From contig WTXD01000042.1 of NCBI GenBank assembly GCA_022496205.1, positions 62,001 to 126,000 of the forward strand: a stretch of DNA of 64,000 bases, given 5' to 3'. Shown in pieces: positions 22,050 through 35,176 of the stretch. Origin of the DNA: Gloeopeniophorella convolvens (lineage: Eukaryota; Basidiomycota; Agaricomycetes; Russulales). Below the pieces are notes generated by a model. That model had not been told where the DNA came from, searched no databases, and saw only the letters and a program-made list of their open reading frames with translations. A program made the position numbers and the translations under genes. Numbering within the stretch: position 1 is the stretch's first letter; each line of letters opens with the position of its first letter.

Positions 22050-25000
22050 TCAGTAGGGAGTCTGTGGGTCTTGGGCGCGAGCTCGCATGTTATGTCTGAT
22101 GACTGGTACAGTGAGTCGAGGGGGCGCGGCCCACGCTGGACCAGACGCGAACTGTTGCAGAGCGGGAGAGGTGGCGTGCGTCAGGGTCGGAGTTACTGGG
22201 AACAGTCGTTCCGCCTCGGGCCGGCCAGCAAATCCCGGAACCCACTGTAGGGGCCCTGCTGATTGCGGAGTGGACGGCGGCGCGGCGTGGGCGTGAGGCA
22301 CATGCAGAGGGTTAGCTTGTGGGGTGTGATATCGAACGAATGGCGAGGAGGCGGGTGAGGGAAATGATTGCGAGTCGTAAAGCTCGGGTTGCGGCGCGTG
22401 GCGTTGTGGCGTATTTTGCGGCGCCGGTCGCGACAGTGCGAACGATGATGAGGATGAAGCAAGGTCTCGCAGATCTATAGATGACAGACAGGTTGATACA
22501 GACACCTAAAGAGGTGTATAAACGTACCTGTATTGAGAGGAAGACCCCGCGTGAGGTCCAATGGCTCATGGCGCGCAGGCGTCGCCCAATTCTACTGCAC
22601 GAACGTTTGCTCGTCATAGGCGTCGTAGACGGCATCTTGACTCATGCCGGGGTCGGAGAAAGCCGAATGTTGGAACGCGAGCGACGGGCTCAGCGCGGTC
22701 TGTGGGGGAAATGAGGACGGGGGCAGCGGGTGTGGCGTGAGCGATGTGTGGCGTGGTGGATACGACAAGTCAAGTTGCTGGTCGGCAATGGTAGACGGTG
22801 GGAGGTGGGGATGCGGATGCAGATGCTGTTCGAATTGCACCATGTCCATTGTCTGCGTGCTGGGCGTCGTGTATGGAAGCGCGAAGTCACGGTGCACCAA
22901 TTGGGGTCGGTGGGGCTCCGGATACGATGGGGCGGTGGCTGCGGCCAGGCTAAAAGACCAGCGGGCGGGGGCTTGCATGAAATGTGAAGACCCAGGATGC
23001 ACGAGGCGGGGTTGCGGCCGCCGTCGCACAGGGCCTACGGAAGACCCAGTAGGGAACGCCGGCCAGGCTGTAATGCCGTGCGGTGGCGGCGGCGGCGGCG
23101 GCGCAGGGAGCGTTGGCGGTGGTGGCGCGTGGAAGGACATATCCGTGTTCGCGTGCACGTGCACACCAGATTGGCTCGCGCTGGTGGATTCAGAGTACAC
23201 CGGGCGAGGTTTCGGGCGCAGCGCGTGAGGCCTGAGCGGACCCCGTGCCATCTGATGAGGGGCGCAGGATATGCCAATCAGTATATGTCGCAGACAGATC
23301 ACCGAGAACGCACCAGTTGTTCTAGCAACTTGGCCTCTTCGGCTCTGCGCCTCCGCTCAGCTTCCTCTTGCTGTGCCTTGCGCGCGTTCTCTGCTTCTTG
23401 CATACGTTTCTTCTCCTCGCGTTCCCTTGCTTGATTCTTGGCCTTTTCGCGTGATTTCTCCTTGCATGCGGCCTCCTTCTCGAGTTTGGCATGTTCGCGA
23501 GCTTCCGCTTTCTCCCTGTCCAACTGCTCCTGCTGCTGGTCGGCAGCCGCCTGCTCTTCCTCGAGCCGACGTTTTTTGGCTTCCTCTTCCTTGCCCGACA
23601 CCTCCAAGTGGACTGCCAGAACATTTTCGAGTACATCTGCACCATGTATCTTCAGAGCCCACCATTTGGAGGCGGCCGCACATTGTTCTGATTGTTCGAC
23701 ATGCTCGATCTTGGTCCAGCGCGCGTATGTCGCAAAGCCAGTCAGAACAGCGTCGGACATCAAGCCCTCGACGCCCCAAGCTCTCTTTGAGTATGTGGAT
23801 AGCCACGTACTATACCTCCATTTATGGAGTGCATCCTCCACGGCCTTCAACACATCGCCCTTCCGTCTCATGGGGCCAGGCGCAGTGACTTCAGGCTCAG
23901 GTGCGACCATAGGCCGTTTTCCGGCAGCATTGCGTGTCTTGCTGGGGGTGGGGTGTGTGATAATAGAGAGGTTACGGCCATGCGTGGGAGTCGATGGACG
24001 GGTGGAAGGAGGACTTGGAGAATCGTTGAGTGCGGCCGCTGCAGCGGCGCAGTTGTCACAACATACACCAACTGGCGCTGCGTATGGTAAGCATGCCAGC
24101 AGTCGACTTATGACCGCGGGAATGCTGACTTACGTTTGCGTGGCCCATCCCGGATTATTGAAGTGGCTGTCCGCAACGTCGCGGCGACAACCCTCGGTCT
24201 CTATCCATACTCGAAGGCCGTCCTCGATTTCTTTTGCGTACACAACATCGTCCCCGCTGGAACCATTGTTTTTGGCCTTTTGGAATACACTTGACTGGAC
24301 CAGAAGGTATGCACGTGCACTACTGTCCTTGTGTCGCCCCGCGCGCCCCGCTCGCTGAAACCAGATTGAGAGGGACTTTGGAACCATAAACTGGACGACG
24401 AATTCCACTCTCGACAAGTCACATCCCTGCACATCACAATTAGCATCACAATCGGCTGGAACAACTCTCACGCACCATCCCGGCTGCTTCACTTGCAAAC
24501 AGTACGTCGACAGCGCCTCGGTTGAAGTCCCGGATGACACTAGCTTTGCTATCATCACTGCGCATGGCATTGTAGCATGCTGCACGGTCCCGAAGGTGCG
24601 TAGGGAGATGATCCCTGAACCACCGCATCGCCTCCATCGACTGAGTGATGTTATCGAAGAAGATGACCCCCCGCTCGAGCATCTCGGAGCCCTCGAGAAT
24701 GTCTTGAGTCGGTAAGAGGAATCGAAGCGCCTCCAGGTGAGATTTTGCTGCCTTCATGTGCCGCACGTGCCAGACAATATTTGGACGGTCATTACCCAGA
24801 TTGAGGTGGAACGACGTGTGCCGCTGCATGTGCACAGACTTTCGAATTTCGACCAGATCCGCCGGTGTCAGCGTCGCGGAGGTCACGAGAAACGGTACAC
24901 GATTCGAGACAAACGCGCGCAATGTTCCGAGCTCACTATATGCGCGGCGGAAGCTTTCACCCCATTGCGTGATGCAATGTGCCTCGTCGATCAAGAATGC

Positions 25001-25706
25001 GCCGATCTTTCGTCTCCGGGAAGGCACCTCTAATGCCGCGCGAAAGCTGGGGTGTTTGAGACACATTTCGGGCGACGTGAGTATGATCTGGTACATTCCG
25101 CGCTTCAATTCCTGAGACACAAGGTGCGTCACGTCCATGCCATTGATCAAAGCATATAAACTACTCACCCTTTGAACCTCTTCATCATAGGTGTTGCCGT
25201 TTATCGCTTTTGCGCGAATGCCGACTTCTCGAAAGCGTTGCTCCTGTCACACGCACAGCTTGTTATGACATCACCGTTTCGAGGGCACGCGGATCGGCAC
25301 CCACCTGATCCTGTTCGAGTGAGTTCAGAGGTGATATGAGGACGATCTCCTGGTCTGGCTGATAGAAAAGGGGTAGGAAAAACGGGATCGTTTTTCCCGC
25401 GCCGGTAGGAGCAATGATCTCGCAGTCAACGCCAAGGATCAAACATTCAGCAACATCCAATTGCCAACTCAAAGGTTTGATCCTGCCACTGGTGCGTTGT
25501 ATGCATCCCTCTTCCATCTTCCGAGCCGCGGCTGAGTCATACTTGGACCCAGCTTTTTCGTGCGCGTCCTTCAAGAGCGCGTACGACCGACTCCGTTCGG
25601 CACGATGACTTCTCGAGAGTTGGCGGGTCTCTGGTATCACAGGGAGCGGCTGTTGATGCGATGCTGACTGAGCTTGGCCGCCTGTTGAGGGCCCTGGGTC
25701 AGGCAT
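22050..25706 (-). CDS. RecQ-like DNA helicase 1 with coiled-coil tail
   Basis: Exons read on the minus strand: 25706-25305, 25243-25169, 25111-24476, 24426-about 24138, about 24080-23314, 23251-about 22600, and a tentative last exon about 22475-22050. Helicase motifs: Walker A A-P-T-G-A-G-K-T (exon 1), D-E-A-H box and S-A-T-L-T (exon 3), and Q-R-A-G-R-A-G-R (exon 4). A C-C-D-N-C cluster follows, like the RecQ zinc site, then a highly charged Glu/Lys/Ala coiled coil (about 23314-23590). After a 62-nt intron comes a Pro/His/Ser-rich tail. The family unwinds DNA 3'-5' and is expanded in mushroom fungi; relatives are often telomere-linked. The exon 4/5 junction does not join in frame with the obvious 56-nt intron, so either a frameshift is present or my splice site is wrong. 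The last junction is also unproven. Confidence 0.75.
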
Positions 25707-25805
25707 GGAGAATCCGCAGCGGTGGGCGTGGGCGGGTAGTCCGAACTCGTCGAGTCTGTAAATTTGCTAAGTCCACCCCGATCACACTGATTTACGCAAC
25801 GACTC

Positions 25806-26520
25806 CTATGTAATGACTGCGTTCGACCGCGTCTTGGGACGCGTCCGGTCATGTGCACGCTGGCGAAGAATGATGTAAGCGTGACGGATTGTCACGACGT
25901 ACGCCTCCCCTACGAACTGCCCCAGACGTTCACAGAGCGGGACCACCATGGATTTCTCAGGAACGAGCACAGATTCAAAAATCAGATCACCCAATCACCA
26001 TCCATTCCCACTGATCCCATCACACTAAATCTTACTGTAAGTGGACGGATTTGAGCGCACGCTCCCTATATGTTGAGCTGTATCTTGCACGCCTCGAAGC
26101 GCTCAATGTAGTACTCACCTGGCAGCCCGTGCACGAGCCACTCAAGTAGCAACGTGCTTGAGAGCCCCATTGTGTCATGCTGCGAGACGAGACCCAAGTT
26201 CAACCCCACTCACCACAGGCAGCAGCTGGATCACAGTTGCAAACACAAGCCGGAACGGCCCCTGCACATGCCCACCATTTTCCATGTGCTGATGCACACG
26301 CGCAACAAATGCATGCATGCTTAAGAGGCGGGGGCATGCAGTGCGCCCCAGTTGCAGCTTAGCCCATCGGTAAGGTCGAAGTCTGTCAGCTCAGTGATGA
26401 CCGCCACGGCCCACAACCGTGGTGAGGCGGCACACGATGTGGAGCTGCCCACGGCGGCCACATGTGCATCTATCAGCCCATCCTCGCACATCATGCCAAG
26501 CATTGTGTGCGACGCACGAC
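25806..26520 (-). pseudogene. Unrecognised decayed coding region
   Basis: Several minus-strand stretches look protein-like and are bounded by splice-like sites: about 26520-26360 (with E-L-T-D-F-D-L-T-D-G), about 26312-26210 (ending V-I-Q-L-L-P-V before GTGAGT), 26175-26119 (W-L-V-H-G-L-P before GTGAGT) and about 25994-25806 (F-E-S-V-L-V-P-E-K). The second and third join in frame through a short 34-nt gap. The others do not join cleanly. No family was recognised, and some exons may be chance. It lies just upstream of helicase 1 on the same strand. Confidence 0.3.
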
Positions 26521-27002
26521 AACGGCTGAGCGCTGAGCATGCTAAGCATTGAATCAGTGCCCTCCTATATTTTTTGTGTGATAATGATGGCAAATACTTC
26601 ATCCCGTGCAGGGCACGGACTTTTAATTGCTAGCGTGTTTATAAGGGGCTACGATATGAGCGCACGGAGGGTACTTCGTGGCAACTGGCGCGAAGGGGCT
26701 TCTGTCCATCAGCTCGGCCTCGGAGACCACCGTATTAATATATATATTGAGCAGCGCATGCGGTGCGGGGGTTGTGCATATGGATCTCGAAGGATGCGGC
26801 CGTGCCGGTGGCGGGCGCTGGGGCGCAATCAATCAGCTTATGTAAATGAAAAAATTCAGATCGATGAGGCGCCAGATGAGGAAAGCCCGCTGCCTCGTGT
26901 TCACTCAGACCGCTACTCTGCAACGCTTGAAGCTTGAATCATCACCGCTCAAACAATATCAACCAACCACCGTACGGAATCTACCCAGAATCGACCTGAG
27001 CT
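26521..27002. other. No gene seen; upstream of the ParB-like gene
   Basis: There is an AT-rich TATATATATT sequence at about 26735 and A/T-rich runs up to 26990. They could include the promoter of the plus-strand gene starting at 27003. No coding frame of interest was recognised. Confidence 0.3.
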
Positions 27003-30000
27003 ATGTCGAGCGAACGAATGATATCCAGCAGCCGGCAGGCTGAGGTAAGCGGGGGTAAAATTGTAGGAGATCTGCATCACTGATGCGTACACAGAAGGCG
27101 GCAGCCCCGAACGCTGCCGCCGCTCCTGAGGCTCTAGGCGCCGACCGGAGCGAGGACAAGGGTCAGGACAAGGGCAAAAGGGGACCTCCGGGGGAGAAAA
27201 GCGTGGGGGCGAAGGGCAAGAAGGGCAAGGATTCCAGTGAAGGCAAGGACGCAGGGCGAGCAGCGCAGGCGACTATGCCGCCGGTGCAGGCCCGTCCTCA
27301 ACGCCCGGTCGACCCGGAAAAGCTAGGCGCTGTCGAGTTGAGTATAGGCCAGCTGCGTGACGTCGAGAACGCACGGGCAGCGCGCTCAGCGCTGATCGGT
27401 TACGGGTACGCTCGCTTGCTCGGAGAGGACCAGCTGAGCATCCGTTTTGGCAAGTGGAACCAGAGACCACTTGACCGTGCATCGGTCGCAATGATCACAA
27501 AATCGTTTCTGGAGGATGGCGCGTCGCCGTGGCGTGCACCAATGCGCGTGCTCGTTGGCGAGAATGACGTAGTCAACTTTGCTGAGCTGATCAAGACGCA
27601 GGACAGCTTGCTGGAGCAGGCGTACGAGGCGCCAGAGATCCGCTTCAGCCTCAGCGTGAAGATGAAAACGCTCGATATTGCAGGTGGCAACCATCGCTAT
27701 CACGCAATGCAGGAGGCACGGAGTGTCATCCAGTCTGAGCTCAATGTGGTGGCCAAAGACATGGTAGCCATGGAGACGGAGTTAAAAAAGCAGGCGACGC
27801 TGACGCCACCGCATGAGCTGGTCGAGGCGCGGGCGAAGCATGTGTCATTGCAGCAGCGGTACGATCAGCTCGGGAAGTGGATTCTGGAGGTGTACGTCGA
27901 AGGTGCGTGGCAGAGTGGCTACATGGTGAGCAATAGGCGTTGACAAGAGGGCAGAGAAAATCAAGCCAGAGGTTACCAATTCGAAGGAGCGCGAGAAGGA
28001 GGTCGAGGTGGTGATGCAGTGGCTGTCCCAAAATCGGCGGTTCTACGACCTGCCTGAGACGGTGAATGAGAAGCTCATTCGCATGATCCGCGAGCTCGCT
28101 CCCCTGGCAGATGAGAGCGAGCGGAAGGCCTTCATCGAGCAGCAAATCAAGTCAGCCAAGGCATTCACGGAGCGGATACTTCTTGATAAGGAGGCGCGGG
28201 ACTTCCTGCTAGTGCTGTACCGCGTTGGAGCACGTGAGTGGGAGCAGACCAAGATCTTCCGCGCAAGCTTTCTTGCGAAGCACTTTGAAACAGGGTACGG
28301 CATGGTAAGCAATACGAAATCCAGCGTGGTTTGGAAGACCACGTGCGGGCTTGGTTCGCTAACAGGGATGCATCCAGGTCTGGCGTACCGCTGTCGAGGA
28401 TATGGTGCGGCTGGTGAAGTTCGTCTTCTCATCATCGGCGTACCCAAGCATTGAAGAGCAGCAAGCGCTCACCGAGGCGATCGAGGCGGGTTTCATGCAA
28501 CAGAACATGCAGTCAGAAGAGCGCCCTGTCGACTGGGCCAAGGTGGCGCAGCGTACAAGGGAGATAGAAAAGGCAGGGCTAGCCGCCGCCGCCGCCGCCA
28601 AGCTCAAGAAGCAGGAGCGACAGGCCCGGAAGAAGACAGCCGCTGCAAAGGGAGCCGCTTCTCAAGGGGTGGAGGCATCGTCCAGGTCGGCACCGCCTAG
28701 GTCATCTGGTGGGCGGCAGGCGAAAAAGAGAGCAACCGAGGCGTTAGAGGCAGGCGCGCAGGTCAAGGTGGCTGCTTCAAAGGCGGCTGCCCCGTCATCC
28801 CCGAAGTCGGATGACGGGTCGCCCCTAGAGAGCTCAGCGGACGACGATTCAGATGGATCGGGCTACAGCCCAGCCAGGGAAGAGGTAGATGAGGGCTCCG
28901 ACGGCGATGAGGCCACCGACGGTGATGGCAGCTCTGGTGGCTCGGCTCGCCCTGCTGTGGGCTTCGAGAAGCTAACGACACACCTTGTGCCAACCCGCCA
29001 GCTGATGAAATGGCGCCCCCATCCAGCACACATGAAGAAGCTCGAGGCATGGGCGTCATTGATAGACCTCATCGACCACCCTTCCGCACTTGGAGCTGAC
29101 GGACAGCCCCTTGTTTCCGGCCTTCCTGCGCTGCGAGGCGTGTGGGAGAAGCTGGACGACTTGTACGCTGACAATGTATCTCCGCATCGGGCGTATCTTG
29201 GGAGCATGCGGCACATCAATGGCCGACTGGACGATGCTGCAAAGAAGTACTATGACACAGTTGTTCAGGAGATCCGGCAGCTTCAGCCCGGGGAGCTGAC
29301 TGAGGAGGAGGCTGCAGCCTGGGGGGCAGTTGCTCCTGGAATTGAGGCGCGGTTGATGCTTGGTCTGCAGACGCTCAAATGGATTCGAGGATGGCAACCA
29401 CTACCATGCCCAACAGCCATGAACGACGTGGGAGAGGCTCTCGCTCGCACCCCGCATGCCATCCGAGAGGTGAGTTCGTTTACTCCGCAATCAGAGCTAC
29501 TGATAGGTGCATGGGTTGGCCGTGGCAAAGGCATTCGAGTACCTCTGAGCGCCATGCATGCTATGATGGGTGGCGCACAGTCAGGTCCCTGGCCCAAATC
29601 CGCTGCTGCGACATAGGTGCCTGAGCACCCGATTCGTGACAACAAGCGCGAGGGTGCTTGTGGCTCCACCACGCACCCGATTTCACGTTTTGAGTTCCGG
29701 AAGTGCCCCGCGCTTGTTGCCGCGACCTCGCCGACCGGGCCGGGGCCGGCCCTGAGGGATCGTCTTGTGACTGTAGGCGCCGCTGCGCTTGTGGTCTCAG
29801 GGAGGCTCCTGAAGGGGGCATCAGCGATCACATTCCTCCATTATTCCTCCATATATTTGCTGCTAATATCACTGGCGCACGCGGGTGCTGACAAAACAAA
29901 ACTCAGGTCGCTCGCTGGTTCGACCCCCTCATCGACATCCGTATGGCCGTTTCTCGAGGCGTCCACTGGGACTCGAGTGATGCGCCATACTCGTTTTTCC

Positions 30001-32586
30001 ACTATGCTCTGAACATTCGGAACTTCTGCGGTGGGCCTGTTGCAATAGAGGATGCATCCAACCAGGTATGCTGCTCTCCCCATCCCCCAGGTTATTCTCT
30101 GACACACAGACGCGCTTCGTAACAGATGTATCGCTTGATCCTCCACCAGCAGATCCCATGCCTCTTCTTTATCGAATGGTTCATTCTCACCCACCGCCAC
30201 CCCGGCTGGAAGCGCCCAAAGACCAGTGCGGGGCTGAACGAGCTTAAGCCCGTGCTCGGCCTCCCTGTCGACCAATACATCCTCGACTCCATCCCTGCGA
30301 GTATGAGGAAGATGGATCCATCGGAATACTATCAGAAGCTAGGTGACGTCATTCTGAAGACAACGTCGAAGGATGAACTGGCGGGTGCTAAGAACACCAC
30401 GCGAGATGGGGCCGTGCTGGCGCAGTTTCCGTTCATTTATCTCACGCGCCAGCTCCCCTTCTACGACTCAACCTCAAGCCAGCGCACAGATCGCCGGCAG
30501 AAGACAACGCAGTACTCCCTCATCGAGTGGGCGGCAGTGTTCAGCACGAGGCTCCCACTCATACGGCAGGAGCCCGTGCAGGACCTCCGTACGCTCATGC
30601 GGGGGGCGATGCTCAAACATGCGCCTGCACCCAGACACCCCGTCATGATGTTCCCTGACGAGGAGGCGTTTCAAAGCATGGGTCTATTCAACCGGGCCAC
30701 GATGGAACTTGAGGGTAACGACGGCATGTATGTCTTCGACGAGACGGTCCTTGGGTCGCTGGTCGGTGCGTATGCAGATAAGTGTCTTGGCGAGATTAGC
30801 ACGCTGCTGTCGACCGCAATGCGGACCAATGCGGGGCGTGCAGCTATGGACGTGAAGGGCACCATGGATGGCCCAACGCAGCGCGCGGCCGTTGCATTCG
30901 TCGACGTGCGTTACAGCCTTCTCGCTATGTTCTGGCGGTGAAGGTAACGGGGGTTTCCCCAGGCTCTCTATGTGAACGTTGCGCGGCAGGTTTCTCGCAA
31001 GCGGTTCCCACCCGAATACACGTTTGTCTCTGGGAGCGATCCCGACGATATGGGCCTGCGCCCATCGCGTGTGTGGCCAGGCATGGAGGATGACGCCAAC
31101 GTTTTATCCTCGGCGATCGACCTTCCTGGAGAGGCTTCCAACCTAAACGGGCGTGTGAGGAAAATCAACCCCGACGTTCAAGCAGAGGTGAGTCGTATAA
31201 GAGCGGTCCAAACTCACCCCTTACTAGGCACCAATTGACGTTGCATCTTGATAGTTGAGGTACGTCGACAGTATGGTCAAGCAGCGCAGAGAGCAGGTGG
31301 ACAAGCTGAAAGCTGAGCTCTCCCGCGCCGAATCAAGGCTTCAGCACGCGGAGAAATGCCTCTCCCACGCAGAGGCAGGTGCTGCGCTGGCGAGTGAGCA
31401 TAGGCCATGGGCCGAAGTGGAGCAGGTGGTACTTGGGCTGTCGCCCCCTGGTGCCGGTGCCGGCGGTGACGTCGACCCAGGCGCGTCTGGCCAGGCGGCT
31501 GCAGGCGATCGGGACCTGCGCAGCGCATCAGGCGACGGCGGCATGCATCTCATGGATGTTGATGCTCCGCAGGGGCATGGATGTAACCTGCCTCCTGCCT
31601 CCCCCGCGCCCCTGCTCGCGCCTTCGGCCCCGCCAGGTCAGGTGGAAATGCAGGGAAGGGGGGGGGCAGGCGAGGTCGGCGCAGCTGATTCTCCCCAATA
31701 CACCTCCGGGGATAACGAACATAGGGCGCAAAGCCGCTCCCGAAGCCGTGAGTACCCGCTTGGCACCTTTGATCTGGCCTGCCACTGCGCCTTCGGGCCC
31801 CGTGCACGCATGCCGCACACCCACCGCGCCGTGGGCACAACGCAGGCGCTTGGCCGCGCCTCACAGCACCGGCTATGGTAACCTGATGTGCAGCAGCAAG
31901 CGCGAAGCAGCTTGCTGCCATATGATGCTTGCCTCGTCCTTTGCGCGGTACCCTCACGCCTGCCGCTGCTCCAGGGCGCGCTCAGGGCCTGCATCGCGGC
32001 ACGTGACGGCAAGTGCGGGAGGACCTGCGGCTGTGCCTCACCCTCCTGCTGTCCCCGCTAGCGTCAATATATACCTGACGCCTGCCGCCCTCTCATAGTG
32101 ACTCCACCTACATCGGCACAGCCACGCCGCACCGTAGCTTCCACACAGGATGGTTCCTCAGACCCCGAGCCCCAGATCGACAGTAAGCCTCAGACCTGCC
32201 GCACCCATCTCGCAGGCCACTGACGCCCTTCACCGCATCAATCACTAGCCTTAATCAAGGGAACCAAGCGCGACCGGAGCGACACGGGCGCTAGCCAGAA
32301 GTCCTCCGCCGCCTCGCCCTCCAGCAAGCCGCCACCCAACAAGCGCCGCGCAGGCGACGGCCGAGCATCTTCCTCAGCCGCCCTCGAAGGCGAGAATACC
32401 ACGTCTGATAAGCAGCTCGGCGAATACGGCGCCTCCCCGGGCTTCGCTGAGGAAAGGCCCAGGCCTGCCGGGCACGGCGGGCACTCAGGCTCCGCCGCCA
32501 GGAATCTGCCACCCCGCCGAGGGCCTGCGCGGCCCCGAGGTGCCAAGGTTATACACGCTCCTCCCATCCTGCTTATCTCCATCTAA
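27003..32586 (+). CDS. Large multi-exon protein with ParB/sulfiredoxin-like motif
   Basis: Exons that join in frame are 27003-27044, 27095-27925, 27972-28304 and 28378-29469; later ones are 29907-30065, 30126-30905, 30963-31187 and 31255-about 31750, with a last coding stretch about 32255-32586. Introns are about 46-73 nt. Splicing between 29470 and 29906 and between 31750 and 32255 is unresolved. After a Lys/Gly-rich N-terminus, exon 2 has R-P-L-D...V...I-x-x-S-F followed by G-G-N-H-R-Y-H-A-M. That is the G-x-H-R-x-x-A type motif of the ParB/sulfiredoxin fold, which includes nucleases and CTPases. Exon 4 contains an Ala/Lys-rich basic region and an acidic D-D-D-S-D-G-S tract (nuclear or chromatin-like composition). 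A coiled coil begins at 31270 and a Ser/Pro/Arg-rich tail closes the protein. The function is unknown; the context suggests a passenger of a mobile element or a fungal nuclear protein. No stop interrupts the long exons. Confidence 0.65.
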
Positions 32587-33904
32587 CATCCTAGCAGGCC
32601 AATAGAGCGGCACACCGCTCCTCCTCGTCAAGCCCGGCGAGCCCGGTGGCTCAAGAGGATGTCGGCTTCAGCGACCAGTCGTTCGATGGCATCCGATAAG
32701 CTTTCCCTGCCATGTATTGCCATCGCGTGCACATTGGTGCTCTCTCCTTATACGAAAGATGGCATCTATCTCATGCTTCCTTCTGCACCTCGAGCTCTGC
32801 TGCCTTCAACGTGCCCTCCTTGCACCGTTCGAGCACGTGGGGCGGGACCGCCGTGTGCCCGCACCTCGTGCTGCACGCACCGCTCCTTGCACCCTGAGAG
32901 CTCGCGCTGGAGGCGGCGCAGCCACCGACAGTAGGGATTCGCATTGGAGATGTGGCTGGTCCTATTATCCATCACGGAACGGCTGTCTTCCGCGGTTGGC
33001 ATAAGGTCGGCAACGGAGGCTAGGCTGCTCCGCCCGCTGCATCCCCGCTATACCCTACGGCCCGTGATTCCGTAGTCACGTGCTCGCATCACCAAAAGGG
33101 ACCCGAATCATGAATGTACTGCGGTGTGGCGGCAAAGTGAATTGTGACAGCAAACAAAATTTTCGAGAGATGTCCTCACGCGCCAGCGACCACCTAGTGC
33201 AGCACTCCAAGAATTTACATACAACATACTGTGCTTCTGAGGTACAGCCTCTGAAAGGATGGTATGATTCCAATGAACCGTTGAGGCCGAAGAAATCAGT
33301 ATTTAGCCAGTAATCACCCAAGAACTACATAGCAGTTGATCTATATACTCTACAGCCCGAACTGTGATGCCTTGTAGATGTAACCAACACTTCTGTCTAG
33401 TTTCCGCGGTGATCTGATGAGTGCATATCGGATCCCAGTGGTGTGTTGCGGGAGAGAGTACGTACGGACGTGACAGGAAAGTTGACACTCCGACTCCAAT
33501 CGCGATTAAGGCTTATCGTGCTGACAGCGATGACTCATTGGAATCAGCGGCCCGGGCCCGGGAAAGGTGCTCATCTCGCCTGTTATCGATTATCCGGCAG
33601 GCCGGCAGGCGTGACAATTTGTGACGCTACCCGCCACTCTCAGGCTTGCGGGGGGTTCGACGTCGATTTCGGCCTCGCTCTAGCACCCTCAGATCGCAGC
33701 AGAAAAATACACAAAACCTGGAGATCACATGGACGGTACACAATGCAACGTGTTCTGCAAATTTTGTGTGGAAGTTCCTACCAAACGAAGCAGGTGTTCG
33801 GTAAACAAAACTCCATTCACTTTGGCGTCACACCACAGTATGTCTTTTTTCAGGGATTGGCATGGCCTCGCCCAGGCTCCTAACCAGCCTTGAACCAGCC
33901 GGCC
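32587..33904. other. Repeat fragments, no gene
   Basis: At about 32960-33022 the segment with ATTATCCATCACGGAACGGCTG and GGCATAAGG resembles 8925-8985. A CCCGGGCCCGGG palindrome stands at about 33551. Frames of 60-146 codons are present but without recognisable features. Confidence 0.35.
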
Positions 33905-34245
33905 TTGGGTAGACTGGTGACCGAGTCTCTTACTGCGCTGTGTTAGAATTCGAACAGCCTCATATTGATTGGTGTGGTAGATAGTAATAAGAGGGTACAT
34001 CTTCGAATACCAAAACGTACGCTACCTGTGACGAATCACGTGCTACGATGCGAATCGAACTTCGACACGCTGACGATGGCAAGTACGTACCTCCGTTAGA
34101 GACTGGGAGAATTCGGGACGGCGTGATAGGGAATCCCGCAAACTGTCGCGCAATTGATAGATCCACCGGGAAAAGTAACGCTGTGTCACGGTTTTGACAG
34201 GCGTCGCCCAATTCGGCGACGGGCGCACCAAAAGAGTCGACACGC
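33905..34245 (+). repeat. Dispersed repeat R1, copy b
   Basis: This is the longest copy. It has GGTGACCGAGTCTC (33918), then GACGATGGCAAG (34072), GAGACTGGGAGAATTCGGG, ATTGATAGATCCACCGGG, and TTTTGACAGGCGTC near 34190. The same order of blocks is found at 36046-36190 and 42456-42545, and reversed at 35028-35125 and 43469-43559. Confidence 0.65.
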
Positions 34246-35027
34246 ATTTTCAGCTCCGTCCGCTCCCTGCCTCTGAACCAACTGGCCGCGATGCACTATG
34301 CTCAAGTTCGCGCCGTGTTGACGGATGACTGCACACGGCGCGAGAAGCAAGGAACTGTAGAGGGCACAGGTGCGCTATTTGATAGGGGTGCCATAAGTTG
34401 TGCGTGTCTGACCTTGTGTCAGGTCGAGTCTAGATGTACTCAAACTTTCGTAGCGCGTTAACGACGGCGCGCGCTGCAGACCTTCGCTCGAACGTTTCAA
34501 ATGTCATTAAGCACGACCTTAGAGATGCCCTCCGACTCAAGTCCCGGAGTTCTCAGTATCGATTAATTCCCTGTGCTCCGGGCACATCACACCACCATTC
34601 GGGCGTCATACCCTGGCCATACTAGACTCAAGCCCAACCAGGATCGGCGCTGTTTGACCTGGGATCTGGACTCACGTCTGCTCCAGTACCCTCGAACGCA
34701 TGCCCTTGTATCTCTGGCACCAAGGATTGCACTGTGCGTGGGCACTGTACTGGCCAGCGATCCTTCTTGTACAGCTTGGGGATGGCTTGTCGGAGGGCTT
34801 TTGAGCCTTGTTTGAGCCAGTATTCCCACAAAATCTTTGGCGGTATGAACTGTTGAATAGCTGTATAAGCATTGTGCGTATTTGACTCCGCTAAGTTGTT
34901 CCACGAGAGATCATTGAGGTTCGCCACGTTGTACATCACTGAATAGCTTGGCCTCAGAGAACAGTCAGAGAGCATGGCCTCGCAAGTGGCCGACCCGTCG
35001 CGCGAGGCCGTTCGAATTCCAACTGCC

Positions 35028-35125
35028 CAACGCGGTGACGCCTGTCAAGGCCGCCACGCTCCGTGACTCCGTCCGATGGATCTATCAATTGGACGACGAT
35101 TTGCAAGATTCCCTATCACGGCCCA
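35028..35125 (-). repeat. Dispersed repeat R1, copy c
   Basis: The reverse complement carries GGGAATCTTGCAAATCGTC, AATTGATAGATCCATCGG and CTTGACAGGCGTC. It matches copy b (34125-34215) in inverted orientation about 0.9 kb away, so the pair may form the arms of one foldback element spanning 33905-35125. Confidence 0.55.
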
Positions 35126-35176
35126 ACGAATTGTACCAGCCTAGGCCTTGGGAGTGTCGCTAAGCAACGATGAGCT

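Noticed and set aside
22644..23228. 194-codon plus-strand frame
   Set aside because: Opposite strand of the proline-rich tail exon of helicase 1; Gly/Cys-rich shadow.
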